NCBI RefSeq assembly: GCF_900113735.1
Contig: NZ_FOQM01000014.1
Coordinates: forward strand, 86,604-150,603
DNA from: Bradyrhizobium sp. Gha
GTDB taxonomy: Bacteria; Pseudomonadota; Alphaproteobacteria; Rhizobiales; Xanthobacteraceae
Direction of reading: 5' to 3'
DNA: 64,000 nt
Every line of letters begins with the position of its first letter. Position 1 is the stretch's first letter. The position numbers and the translations under genes are program-made. Of this stretch, positions 18,339 to 26,868 are shown piece after piece. The notes beneath the pieces were generated by a model. It did no database searches and was not told the origin of the DNA. It worked only from the letters and a program-made list of their open reading frames with translations.

Positions 18339-18365
18339 GAGCCCGGGCTCGTCCCGGGCTTTTCT
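18339..18365 (+). terminator. Rho-independent terminator of cheY
   Basis: AGCCCGGG and CCCGGGCT flank a 5-nt loop (18340-18360) and are followed by TTTTCT, about 30 nt after the cheY stop. Confidence 0.85.
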
Positions 18366-18369
18366 GCGT

Positions 18370-18725
18370 TGGGGCGATGACGGCCCGGCCGTTACCACTT
18401 CGGGCGACTGATATCCGAGCGGCGCCGACTGCAGGCGGGCTTGGTTGTAGACCTCTGCGATCATGAAGCTTTCGGCCTTGGCGTTGTCAAAGGGATTGCC
18501 GGGCCTGCTCCTATGATGTCGCGATCGGCTAGTCGCTGGCGACAAGCCGGTCGACAGCCTTGCGCGGGAAGGCATCGTGACGGCGAGACAGGCGAAGGTC
18601 TTGGCGAGGTGGACATAGGTTATGTCGGCGACCCAGATCTGGTCAGGCGCGGACGGCACCAGGCCGCGGACCAGATTGGGGACACGGTGCATCAAACCAA
18701 AATCAGCTCGACAACCCGTCCGCAA
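18370..18725 (-). pseudogene. IS3-family transposase remnant (OrfB)
   Basis: The minus-strand reading begins VPNLVRGLVPSAPDQIWVADITYV, the IS3 OrfB core with the first catalytic Asp (VADITY). The frame then shifts: the other frame continues DAFPRKAVDRLVASD and hits a stop. After a deletion it resumes with NPFDNAKAESFM and VYNQARLQSAPLGY, the conserved C-terminal transposase region. The second catalytic Asp region is missing and there are frameshifts, so it is dead. It marks the left edge of a lower-GC island. Confidence 0.82.
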
Positions 18726-18945
18726 CTTGTGATAGTGGAATCATCGCAATTGGCTTGGCGGGTACCCCAGGTTCTCGTTCAATTCGGGACCAAGATCAAA
18801 AAAATTCGAAGGCGTTGCCTCCCCCGTGAGGCAGGTCGGTCCTGGTGATCCTGGCGTTTCAGCGCCACCCCTCGACAAATGGATCAGTCATGCGCAGCAG
18901 CAAGTGCTCGCTGTTTTCGTGGATTCAATCTCGGACGATGAGGAG

Positions 18946-20211
18946 ATGCTCGTGTCGACCGCGCTTCGCCGATTGCAGGCTATCCAGTCGGGAGCTGGTT
19001 CCGAACTTTCCTTTGTCGGCTTACTCTCTCTAGCTCAACTTATTTCCTGGGGAGCTCTCTACTATACCTTCGCGGTCGTGTCCGTGCCAATCGAGCGCGA
19101 CCTGGGCTGGGACAAGGCGACCGTTAACGGCGCTTGGTCGACTGGACTCCTCATCACGGGCTTGGCGGCCTTTCCGGTCGGAATGCTCCTCGACCGATTG
19201 GGCGGGCGCATCATCATGACCGGAGGTACGTTGGTTGGAGCGGGGTGCCTCCTTCTATGGTCGAGTATGGAGCGCCTCTCCATGCTCTACGTCGTGTGCA
19301 TCGGACTCGGCATCGCAATGTCAGGGTCTCTTTACGAAGCCGGGTTCACCGTGCTGACGCGGCGCTTTCCTATGAGCTATAGAGATCAGATCAGCCGAAT
19401 GACCTTGGTCGGAGGACTGGCTCCGACCGTATTCGTCCCAATTTCAGCTTGGTTCGTTGCTTGGCAAGGATGGCGGGCAACCCTGCTGATGCTTGCAATT
19501 TTCCTGCTCGCCGTCTGTTTGCCGGTTCACGCACTCGGCCTTCGCGAGCAATCAAAAGATCTGGAGGGAAAGACGCAATCCCATGGTGCGGCGACGAGTA
19601 CAGCCGCCTTAAAACGCGCGTTGCTTCATCCGTCGTTCTGGGCTCTGCTGGTGACGTTTTCGATTCATTCCACAATCGCTTCCGTGGTCGTGTTTCACAT
19701 CATGCCGCTCCTGCAGGAGCGGGGCTTCTCCGAGCTAACGATCACCTTTGCCTACTCATTGATTGGACCCGCGCAGGTGGGCAGCCGTATTGCTCTGCTA
19801 GCAACCGGTCGATACTTCTCGATGGAAACAATCGGGATCGTTACGGTATCGGCCCTGCCGGTCTCGCTGTTGCTCCTGCTCGTCATACCGCAGATCGCTA
19901 TAGCGCCCGCTCTTGTGCTTGTTCTGTACGGAACGGCCAATGGGCTCATTACCATCCTCCGGGGAACCGCGATCCCCGACCTGATAGGGTCCGAAGGCTA
20001 CGGCTCCATCAATGGAACGATCACCCTTGTCGCGCGCATGGGAGCGGCCGCGGCACCGATTGCCGTGGCGATCGGGTGGGACAAATTCGGAGGCTACGAG
20101 CCCATTGTTTGGATATTGTTTGTGCTGGCCCTAATTGGTGCTGCCAGCTATGGCGTCGCCATCTATGCCGCCAACGGAATGAAAGCTGAAGCTCAAAGCC
20201 GACAGCGATAG
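18946..20211 (+). CDS. MFS transporter
   Basis: 421-residue inner-membrane protein with about 12 hydrophobic segments. The loop 2-3 signature appears as GMLLDRLGGRIIM, and a cytoplasmic loop (REQSKDLEGKTQSHGAA) separates the two halves. The fold resembles the monocarboxylate/oxalate-formate type of MFS carriers. ATG 18946 abuts an AGGAG box. GTG 18952, with a 6-nt spacer from that box, may be the true start. It runs convergently into the GNAT gene with a 19-nt 3' overlap, at the right side of the IS3 remnant. Substrate unknown; by position it may export or import the product of the operon on the other strand. Confidence 0.85.
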   Translation: MLVSTALRRLQAIQSGAGSELSFVGLLSLAQLISWGALYYTFAVVSVPIERDLGWDKATVNGAWSTGLLITGLAAFPVGMLLDRLGGRIIMTGGTLVGAGCLLLWSSMERLSMLYVVCIGLGIAMSGSLYEAGFTVLTRRFPMSYRDQISRMTLVGGLAPTVFVPISAWFVAWQGWRATLLMLAIFLLAVCLPVHALGLREQSKDLEGKTQSHGAATSTAALKRALLHPSFWALLVTFSIHSTIASVVVFHIMPLLQERGFSELTITFAYSLIGPAQVGSRIALLATGRYFSMETIGIVTVSALPVSLLLLLVIPQIAIAPALVLVLYGTANGLITILRGTAIPDLIGSEGYGSINGTITLVARMGAAAAPIAVAIGWDKFGGYEPIVWILFVLALIGAASYGVAIYAANGMKAEAQSRQR

Positions 20212-20939
20212 TGATAATGGTAGATTTCACGAAAGCCGAGCTTGAGCCCGAGCTTGCGAATGATCTCGTTGGTCTCGGTGGCTTGAAAGTAAGCGGCCGT
20301 CGCTCCCTGTTGTTTACCCCACTGGAGCAACTTGGCCATCAGCGCTTGCCAGATTCCCTTTCCGCGGTGTGATTGGTTGACGACCGCGTCGAATATGCCG
20401 ATCATGTCGCGGTCGAATACCGCCATTGCATATCCGGCCGCTGCGTCCTCCACATACGCTGTCGCAAATACGGCAGGCAGTTGGATTGAGTCCACGAGTT
20501 TGTCATGGACGGCCCGCAGGTGCGCAGGTATCGCGCTCGCGCTGGCAACACCGTCCCGCCATTCCTCTCCGGGCGTTGCTCGCAGCTTGATGTTGCTGCT
20601 GGAACCCGTGCGGAAAGCGTCCTGCGTAGCCGCCAACACGACACAGGCGTCTTCGATCGTGTATCCATCCTGCTCGAGCAAACGATCGATGCCCTGCGGA
20701 ACGAGAGGCGTAATCCGAAATATCGTAGGAAGGGCTTGCCGCTTAAAAATCAACTCGGCTGCGCTCTTCACGTTGGCAAAAGACCCGAACGGGGCGAGAC
20801 AATTTGCGGAATTCGTTCGTTTTGTCAGGCCGCCTCCAACTCTGATCAGCCAGCCGTTTACATGGGTCGTATGACGAGCAGGCCATGCATTGAAGCCGCG
20901 CTCCTCCAGCTCCTGGATGTTGAACTTGTCGTATTGCAT
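20193..20939 (-). CDS. GNAT-family N-acetyltransferase (last gene of island operon)
   Basis: 248 residues. The N-terminal half (EERGFNAWPARHTTHVNGWLIRV...GGLTKRTNS) is a degenerate GNAT-like domain seen in a family of tandem-GNAT proteins. The C-terminal half holds the acetyl-CoA site: IGIFDAVVNQSHRGKGIWQALM has the R-G-x-G loop, followed by AAYFQATETNEIIRKLGLKLGF. It starts 37 nt after the radical SAM gene and ends overlapping the MFS gene. A GNAT next to a lysine-aminomutase-like enzyme recalls the ablA-ablB pair that makes N-epsilon-acetyl-beta-lysine; that match is by context only. Confidence 0.82.
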   Translation of the reverse strand: MQYDKFNIQELEERGFNAWPARHTTHVNGWLIRVGGGLTKRTNSANCLAPFGSFANVKSAAELIFKRQALPTIFRITPLVPQGIDRLLEQDGYTIEDACVVLAATQDAFRTGSSSNIKLRATPGEEWRDGVASASAIPAHLRAVHDKLVDSIQLPAVFATAYVEDAAAGYAMAVFDRDMIGIFDAVVNQSHRGKGIWQALMAKLLQWGKQQGATAAYFQATETNEIIRKLGLKLGFREIYHYHYRCRL

Positions 20940-20976
20940 GACGAAGGACCTCAGCGCGTTCTCTCAGAAATAGGAT

Positions 20977-22020
20977 TCATATCGCGTCTCGGTACAGGTG
21001 AATCTTTCCAAAGGGATCTTTGAGTTCGATAATGCCATCTTCTCCGAACGAGCACGCTGCAGGCAGCGGCACCTTGAAGATGCCTCCCGGAAGATCCAGG
21101 ACATAGGTAGGTAGTGCCAGGCCGGTCACCGAACGGCGCAGCTCCTCCATCAAGGCGATCCCTTTTTGAAGGGGCACTCGAAAGTGACCTGTTCCCTTCG
21201 CGAGATCTGGATGATGCAGGTAATAGGGTTTCACGCCAGCTTCGACGAAGGTCATCATGAGTTCACTCAGCGAGCGAACATTGTCGTTTACACTTTGAAG
21301 CAAGACCGTTTGGCCAAGAAGGCTGGCCCCCGTTTTTTGCAAGCGTCGGATGGCTGCGCGGCCTTCAGCGGTAAACTCGCGAGCATGATTTGCGTGAATC
21401 GCGATGAAGATCGCGCACCTGTCCGATGCGAGCGAATCAACAAATGCATCGGTCACATTCGAAGGTGCGACGAGCGGCACCCGGGTGTGCCATCGCAAGA
21501 TGCGAACATGAGGAATGGCCGAAAAGGTCTGGGTAATCGAGCTGATTCGTTCGGAAGAAAGAACGAACGGATCTCCGCCCGTCACGATGACTTCACGAAT
21601 AGCAGGCTGGCCTGCGACATATTCGGCAGCACGCTTGAGGTCGGCCGCAGTCATCTCGCGTTTTGCCTGCGGCCCGATCATCTCCTTCCGAAAGCAAAAC
21701 CGGCAGTAGACCGGACAAACTGCGGTTGCCTTCAATAGAATTCGGTCTGGGTGACGGTGCACGACGCCACGGACGGGGCTATGCGCGTCGTCGCCGATTG
21801 GATCGGGCTCCTCGTGCGAGCGCGCGTCAAGTTCATGCGTGGTCGGTACGAACTGGCGCGCGATCGGATCTTCAGGCCGATCGCGATCGACCAGGCTGGC
21901 CATGGCCTCCGTCAGGGCGACCGGATAACGATCGACAACGTCAACGAGCGACCCGACTTGATCCGGGGGGACTAGCTTGGCGGCAGAGAGATCATGAAGG
22001 GTTCTGATGTTCGATGTCAT
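20977..22020 (-). CDS. KamA-type radical SAM aminomutase (lysine 2,3-aminomutase-like)
   Basis: 347-residue cytosolic radical SAM enzyme. CPVYCRFCFRKE gives the 4Fe-4S motif CxxxCxxC (Cys102, 106, 109), and TGGDP follows the SAM-binding strand. PLP should attach at Lys316 in DLPGGIFKVPL. Asp272 and Asp309 match, from memory, the two Asp residues that hold the lysine amino group in clostridial lysine 2,3-aminomutase. The zinc-binding C-terminal extension of the long AblA type is missing, as in the EpmB type. No epmA or efp gene is nearby, which argues against a plain EF-P role. It is the third gene of the island operon, 63 nt after the GNAT gene upstream. Confidence 0.88.
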   Translation of the reverse strand: MTSNIRTLHDLSAAKLVPPDQVGSLVDVVDRYPVALTEAMASLVDRDRPEDPIARQFVPTTHELDARSHEEPDPIGDDAHSPVRGVVHRHPDRILLKATAVCPVYCRFCFRKEMIGPQAKREMTAADLKRAAEYVAGQPAIREVIVTGGDPFVLSSERISSITQTFSAIPHVRILRWHTRVPLVAPSNVTDAFVDSLASDRCAIFIAIHANHAREFTAEGRAAIRRLQKTGASLLGQTVLLQSVNDNVRSLSELMMTFVEAGVKPYYLHHPDLAKGTGHFRVPLQKGIALMEELRRSVTGLALPTYVLDLPGGIFKVPLPAACSFGEDGIIELKDPFGKIHLYRDAI

Positions 22021-22083
22021 ACCAAAGCTCTACCACGGTGGTGAGTCGGCGCAGCAGAATCTGCGCCGACTCCGAATCGCGCC

Positions 22084-22830
22084 TCAATACTCGATCGGCG
22101 ACTCGGTCGGATGCATCAGTTCAATGAACGCGGTTGGGCCGTCCATGACGCGATTGAAGCCAAGCATTCCCTGCTCGAAACAGGCTTCTTGCTTCTCGAT
22201 GTCATTGCTGTCGACAAGAGTAGATGTTTCTTTTCTGCCGACGAGCTTTTGGCGCGCGTCCATATCCATGACGTAGCGAAGCAGAGTCCCGAATTTTGGT
22301 TCATAGGGGCGGATAAATCCCTTCACGACAAAGCCATGCCAGATGAAGTTGCCCCAGCTGCGATAGTTGTAGGGAGATGCCAGAACTCTGGCTAGAGGTC
22401 GGTCGTCGGCCTCGGCAATGCGCAGGCGTTCGGCTATGAGGTACTTGTGGAGCCCATTTCCCTCAAATCCCGGTCGCACAATGCCGTTCATCAGCAGGGC
22501 GTGGTGGCGCCGAATCCGTCGGCTGGGAATTCCGAGCCATGGCTCGCCGAGGCTGTCCCCATCCGGAAGCGTCAAATTCGTAAAGCCGATCAGTTGCTCG
22601 TGTTCGAAAACACCGACGCTCATTCCGTGTAAACCAAGGTGGGCTCGAACAAAGCCCTCGTCGTCGTCCTCCGGGTAAAGAAACTGGCGGTTTGGCAGGG
22701 CGGCAAAGACCACTTCGCGGAGACCCATGATCGCCATGAAGTCAGCCTTGGTCAGGACGCGTGCCGTCCCGCACGGTGGTTGCAGTGGTGCATAACTGGA
22801 TAATTTGCTCTTCGTCATCGTCAGTTCCAT
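22084..22830 (-). CDS. GNAT-fold acyltransferase-like protein (island operon)
   Basis: 248 residues. The central part reads as a GNAT fold: SVGVFEHEQLIGFTNLTL forms the central strands, and MNGIVRPGFEGNGLHKYLIAERLR (residues 114-137) fits motif A with an R/G-x-G-N-G loop, followed by LARVLASPYNYRSWGNFIWHGFVVKGF. The start at 22830 has GGTGAG 5 nt upstream; the frame runs further upstream only as a shadow of the desaturase gene. It is the second gene of the operon, 55 nt after the desaturase stop. It is not close enough to any family I recognise to name a substrate. An acyl-ACP-using N-acyl amino acid synthase is one possibility. Confidence 0.75.
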   Translation of the reverse strand: MELTMTKSKLSSYAPLQPPCGTARVLTKADFMAIMGLREVVFAALPNRQFLYPEDDDEGFVRAHLGLHGMSVGVFEHEQLIGFTNLTLPDGDSLGEPWLGIPSRRIRRHHALLMNGIVRPGFEGNGLHKYLIAERLRIAEADDRPLARVLASPYNYRSWGNFIWHGFVVKGFIRPYEPKFGTLLRYVMDMDARQKLVGRKETSTLVDSNDIEKQEACFEQGMLGFNRVMDGPTAFIELMHPTESPIEY

Positions 22831-22885
22831 AGATCTCACCCCGTCGAGTGTCGACAAGTGTTTCCGGATGCCGTCTAGCGGTTTT

Positions 22886-23818
22886 TCATCCACACGCGTG
22901 GAAGAACTCGCGATAGGTCGTTTCGACGTAAAGATGCTTTCCCTCATTTTGCTCGAATAGATCCGGTAACGCTTCCATCGGGAGTCCGGGAGCGAGGTGA
23001 TGCTCCACATGGTAGTTGTTGCCATTGGTGAACCACGTCAGAAACAGGTTCGACTTGATTGAGCGCGTATTGGCGAAAACATCGGTTGTGGTCATGTCGC
23101 AGAGGTAGTGCTCGGGCATCTCGATGAGCGCATGAACTGGGGTCGCAACCAGTACGAATGAGGCCGCCCAAATTAGAAACGGGCGCCATTCGTGGAGAAA
23201 AACACCAACAAGTATGAGCGCACAGATCGCAGCGAGCATCAGAAGGTACTCATTTCGCATCCGATCGGAGGTCGTTCTGCTCTCACCTTCGAATGGCTTG
23301 TTGCGTAGGGCCGTCAGCAAGCTGCTGGCGAAGTTGACATAGTGCTGCAACATTAGAAGCCGCAGGGCGACTTGATATATCGTCAGCGGCTTTCCGCCGT
23401 ACTGATCCCCATAGTCGAAAAATTCCTTGTTCTCCGGAGTGCCCAACAGCCGGTGGTGGCGGAGGTGACTAGCCCTATATCCCGAATACGAAACCAGCAT
23501 CGGCAACCCGAGCACGACGCCGACCATATGATTCAGGCGCGCGTTTCGATAACCCAACCCATGCAGAACTTGGTGCTGAAGCTCGACAGCATGAGCTTGC
23601 CAAAGGCCGAGAAGGAGGATGCCCAGGACGATGAAAGCTGTATTGTGCCTGCTGGCGAGATAGCCGCCAACAACAGACCCGATGGTCAGAATTGCCAGCT
23701 TCAGCGAGAACACAATATCGCTCGACCGAAGTTTGTGCCTGAGCCCCAAGTCTGCTGCGGCGGCCAAAGTTTGCTGCATGGTGACGTCATTCCTTCCCAC
23801 ATACGAGGTTAGCGCCAT
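22886..23818 (-). CDS. Membrane fatty-acid desaturase-like di-iron protein
   Basis: 310-residue inner-membrane protein with two paired hydrophobic regions and the three histidine boxes of the desaturase/hydroxylase superfamily: HAVELQHQVLH (His76, 82, 86), HLRHH (118-122) and HVEHH (270-274), plus His237 in MPEHYLCD. These bind a di-iron centre that uses O2 to desaturate or hydroxylate acyl chains. The start is ATG 23818; ATG 23779 is an alternative behind AAGGA. It is the first gene of the four-gene island operon. GC here is clearly below that of the flanking housekeeping genes. The substrate could be an acyl group on the operon product (inference). Confidence 0.87.
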   Translation of the reverse strand: MALTSYVGRNDVTMQQTLAAAADLGLRHKLRSSDIVFSLKLAILTIGSVVGGYLASRHNTAFIVLGILLLGLWQAHAVELQHQVLHGLGYRNARLNHMVGVVLGLPMLVSYSGYRASHLRHHRLLGTPENKEFFDYGDQYGGKPLTIYQVALRLLMLQHYVNFASSLLTALRNKPFEGESRTTSDRMRNEYLLMLAAICALILVGVFLHEWRPFLIWAASFVLVATPVHALIEMPEHYLCDMTTTDVFANTRSIKSNLFLTWFTNGNNYHVEHHLAPGLPMEALPDLFEQNEGKHLYVETTYREFFHACG

Positions 23819-24358
23819 GTGGACATCTCAGGATCGCGTTGTTGAGTCAAGACAACTGCAAGATGTTCTTGATTTTCGCAAGCTGCGATCAACGAAAGGT
23901 TGCTTCCATGCGAGGCGCGTGGCGCTCTGAAGCCGGTCTTTCTGCTCGACATGCGTTGCCCGGTTCGCTCACCCCGAGCCGATCTTCAGTCAACCTCGCC
24001 TTTGGAATCGCTGCGTCGACATCGGCTGCTTGTGGCGAATATTTTGCCGTTTGCGTCGACGATTCTCTCAATCTCCCGATATGGCAGCGTTGGCCGGATC
24101 GTAGCATTCACGTGCGACAACAACGCCAAGTTGCTTAGCATATGGAGTGTGGAGAGAGTCCAGCAAAATCGTGCTTTATATAAAGAAGATGATGTCGGCT
24201 ATCTCGGCAACAATTGCTCGGAGCGAAGCGTTGAAGCAGAAGGAAATTTCTTGCTGAATGCTTGGGCAGATCGAATTCTGATTTCGAATTGAAGTTGAGC
24301 TCGCGCCGATGGTTGGCTCAGTCGGCACGGCTGGTCCATCGAAGCAGAACGACCGAGC
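23819..24358. other. Intergenic, AT-richer; promoter region of the island operon
   Basis: 540 bp upstream of the desaturase gene and downstream of the HAD gene's stop. Short overlapping frames have no ribosome site or recognisable motif. The base composition stays low until about 24300 and then changes abruptly to GC-rich coding sequence, so the right end of the island is probably near 24300. Confidence 0.5.
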
Positions 24359-25213
24359 TCACCACTTCAATTCGCGCATCAGCGCCTTCGGCGGGTGGCC
24401 GAACAATTCCGTCACCGACTTCGGATCGAGCTGGTCGAGGCCCTCGAACTCCTCGGCATGAATGCCGCGCGTGACGAACAGGCAGTCGATGCCGAATTCG
24501 CGCGCGCCGGTCAGGTCGGTGCGGACGGAATCGCCGATCGCCAGCACTTTCTTGCGGTCGATCGGGTGGCCCCGGCGTTCGGCGGCGAGCGCCATCGCGC
24601 GCTCATAAATCGGCCGGTGGGGTTTGCCGTAGAAGATCACCTCGCCGCCGAGCTCGCGGTACAGCTCGGCGATCGCGCCGGCGCAATAGATCAGCCGGTC
24701 GCCGCGCTCGACAACGATGTCCGGGTTGGCGCAGACCAATGTCAGCCGGCGCTCGCGTGCCTTCAGCATCATGCCGCGATAGTCTTCCGCAGTCTCGGTC
24801 TCGTCGTCATAGAGGCCGGTGCAGACGATGTAGTCGGCTTGTTCCAGTGGCGCAGTCGTCGCCTCGAGGCCGCGATAGATCGAGTTGTCGCGCTCGGGGC
24901 CGAGCCAGAACATCTTGCGGCCGGGATGCTGGGCGACATAGAGCCGCGTCAAATCGCCGGAGGAGACGATCGCGTCGTAGGTCTCGTCGGCGACGCCCAG
25001 CTTGCGCAATTGCCGCTGCACGGAGTCAGCCGGACGCGGCGCATTGGTGATCATGATCACCGTGCCGCCACGGCTGCGATAGGTGTGCAGCGCCTCGCAG
25101 GCCTCCGGGAAGGATTCCAGACCGTTATGGACGACGCCCCAGATGTCGCTGAGCACGACATCGACCCCGGCCACGAGCTCGCGCAGGCTCTGTGCGAAAT
25201 GCAGCGTGGTCAT
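24359..25213 (-). CDS. HAD-superfamily (class IIA, NagD-like) hydrolase
   Basis: 284 residues of the HAD-IIA type that includes NagD-like sugar or nucleotide phosphatases. Motif I reads LSDIWGVVHNG, with nucleophile Asp22 but Trp in place of the usual second Asp, a pattern I associate with the TIGR01459 subfamily. Motif II is MITNAPRP. Motif III Lys lies in FYGKPHRPIY, and motif IV is AIGDSVRTDLTGARE. The cap sits between motifs II and III. Physiological substrate unknown. The replaced general acid/base suggests altered chemistry or specificity. Confidence 0.85.
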   Translation of the reverse strand: MTTLHFAQSLRELVAGVDVVLSDIWGVVHNGLESFPEACEALHTYRSRGGTVIMITNAPRPADSVQRQLRKLGVADETYDAIVSSGDLTRLYVAQHPGRKMFWLGPERDNSIYRGLEATTAPLEQADYIVCTGLYDDETETAEDYRGMMLKARERRLTLVCANPDIVVERGDRLIYCAGAIAELYRELGGEVIFYGKPHRPIYERAMALAAERRGHPIDRKKVLAIGDSVRTDLTGAREFGIDCLFVTRGIHAEEFEGLDQLDPKSVTELFGHPPKALMRELKW

Positions 25214-25228
25214 GATGCGCGCGGCCGA

Positions 25229-26716
25229 TCAAATGCGGCGCGCGAGTGCCGCGTTGCCGGTGACGCGCGATGGCGGAGCGGCGGGCGTGGCAGCCGAAGT
25301 TGCGCTTGGGGTTGAAGTACCGGAACCATTGGATACCTGAATGTCCTGCGCCTGGTTCGGCGCCGCTCCGCCGGTAGCAGATGCCCCCTCGGGCCGCAAT
25401 GGCCGGGGTGGCGCGAACAGAAAGCCCTGGCCGAACCGCACATCATAATCGAGCAGATCGACCACTGCGCGCTCTCCCTCGATCCGCTCCGCGATCAAAT
25501 CGATGCCGAAACGGCCGAGCAGGTCGGACAGGTCGGAGGGATGGATGTCCGAGGTCGAGGCTTGCCTGGGGTCCAGCAGGAGCGATGCCGGGACCTTGAT
25601 GAAGCGCACGCCGCGGTCGGCGAGCTCGCGCGGCTCGATCCTGAGGTCCGTGACATGGTCGATCGAGAAGCGGAAGCCGCGCTGCGCGAGGGCCGCGAGA
25701 CTTTCGGTCTCGGCGGCGCCGAGGCCGCGGAAGGTCGCCTGCTTGAACTCCAGCACCAGCGACGGCGCCAGCGCCCGGTTGGCCTCGAGGAAATCCAGGC
25801 ATTGCGCGAAGGTGGTGGAATTGCCGAGCGTCGAGGCGGCGACGTTGCAGAACACGCCGACATCCTTGTTGCGCACCATCAGCCGGCGCAACACCTGGAC
25901 ACAGCGCAGCAACACCATGTTGTCGATGCGCCCGATCAGTCCGGAGGCTTCGGCGATGCTGATGAACTCTTCCGCGGCAATCAGCTGGTCGCGCTCGTCG
26001 CGGAGCCTGGTCACCGCTTCGTAGAAGCGGACCTTGCGCTGCGGCAGCGTCACCATCGGCTGGAGAAAGATGTCGATGCGGTTCTCGTCGATGGCGTTGC
26101 GCAGCGTCGCCAGCATCTGGGTCTGGTTGCGGGCGTTGACGGTCTGAACGGCATTGGCTGACCTGGTCTGGACCGGCGGCGGCGTCGGCCGGGGTGGCGG
26201 TGCCGGAGCCGGCGGAGCAGCGGCCGGCCGCTCCTCGAAGGGCGCGATCCGGCCGACGGGCGCTTCCGCCTCCAGCCGGGCGACCGGAGCGGGGACGGGC
26301 GCCGGCGCATGACCGGCCAGCATGTCCTCATGGGTCGATACCGTGGCGGCAAGCTGCCTGACCAGCCCACCGAGCTCGTTGATCTCGCCGACCACCGACT
26401 GGACACGATCGGAGTTGGTCGAATTGGACGAGGCGATGCGACCTTCGATCGCGGCGAGCCGGCGCCCGAACTCGGCCACCTGGCGGGCAAGGTCGGCGGT
26501 GCCCCGCGACAGGTCAGCGATCTGCCCGCCGACGTCGCTGCGGTCGCGGAGCCGCATCGAGACTGCATTGTAGAGGATCAGGAAGGTCAGGGCAGTCAGC
26601 GCCACGATCGCGGATTCGGTTCCGCTGATGCCGGCGACCGAGTAGAGCACGAGCCCGAGCGAGGCCGCGACCAGAACCATGCAGAAGGCGATGAAGATCG
26701 TCGAAATGCGAATCAT
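25229..26716 (-). CDS. Membrane-anchored degenerate EAL-domain protein (TipF-like)
   Basis: 495 residues. Two transmembrane helices (about 4-29 and 31-54) precede a coiled coil (60-130), a Pro/Ala-rich linker (137-185) and an EAL domain (about 195-430). The EAL signature is FYEAVTRL. The metal and base positions are partly lost: the usual DD pair reads SIDHV and the usual KID reads KVP, though AERIE and GQGFLF remain. It therefore probably binds c-di-GMP rather than hydrolysing it. The two-TM/coiled-coil/EAL layout resembles Caulobacter TipF, a flagellar assembly factor. A Ser/Thr/Ala-rich tail follows. The assignment is by architecture. Confidence 0.85.
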   Translation of the reverse strand: MIRISTIFIAFCMVLVAASLGLVLYSVAGISGTESAIVALTALTFLILYNAVSMRLRDRSDVGGQIADLSRGTADLARQVAEFGRRLAAIEGRIASSNSTNSDRVQSVVGEINELGGLVRQLAATVSTHEDMLAGHAPAPVPAPVARLEAEAPVGRIAPFEERPAAAPPAPAPPPRPTPPPVQTRSANAVQTVNARNQTQMLATLRNAIDENRIDIFLQPMVTLPQRKVRFYEAVTRLRDERDQLIAAEEFISIAEASGLIGRIDNMVLLRCVQVLRRLMVRNKDVGVFCNVAASTLGNSTTFAQCLDFLEANRALAPSLVLEFKQATFRGLGAAETESLAALAQRGFRFSIDHVTDLRIEPRELADRGVRFIKVPASLLLDPRQASTSDIHPSDLSDLLGRFGIDLIAERIEGERAVVDLLDYDVRFGQGFLFAPPRPLRPEGASATGGAAPNQAQDIQVSNGSGTSTPSATSAATPAAPPSRVTGNAALARRI

Positions 26717-26868
26717 GCCGCGCGTTACGCCTCAAGAGCTGATTGCCTCACCCGGAAAACACGGGGCGCAATTCGCACCCGTCGCGCCTCATGCTCCCCA
26801 AGCACGCATGACCTTAACATCATTGTTGATTCGAGGGGATAGCGGCCGACAGGCTCGCGTGGAGATCA

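Noticed and set aside
18310..18945. Intact insertion sequence
   Set aside because: The transposase has frameshifts and lacks the middle catalytic region, and no flanking inverted repeats were seen.
20193..22020. Naming the radical SAM and GNAT genes ablA and ablB
   Set aside because: The aminomutase lacks the AblA zinc-binding C-terminal extension and the GNAT belongs to a tandem-GNAT family, so the symbols are not justified from sequence alone.
23900..24292. 130-codon plus-strand frame upstream of the island operon
   Set aside because: No ribosome site, no motif, and it overlaps several other short frames; treated as intergenic.
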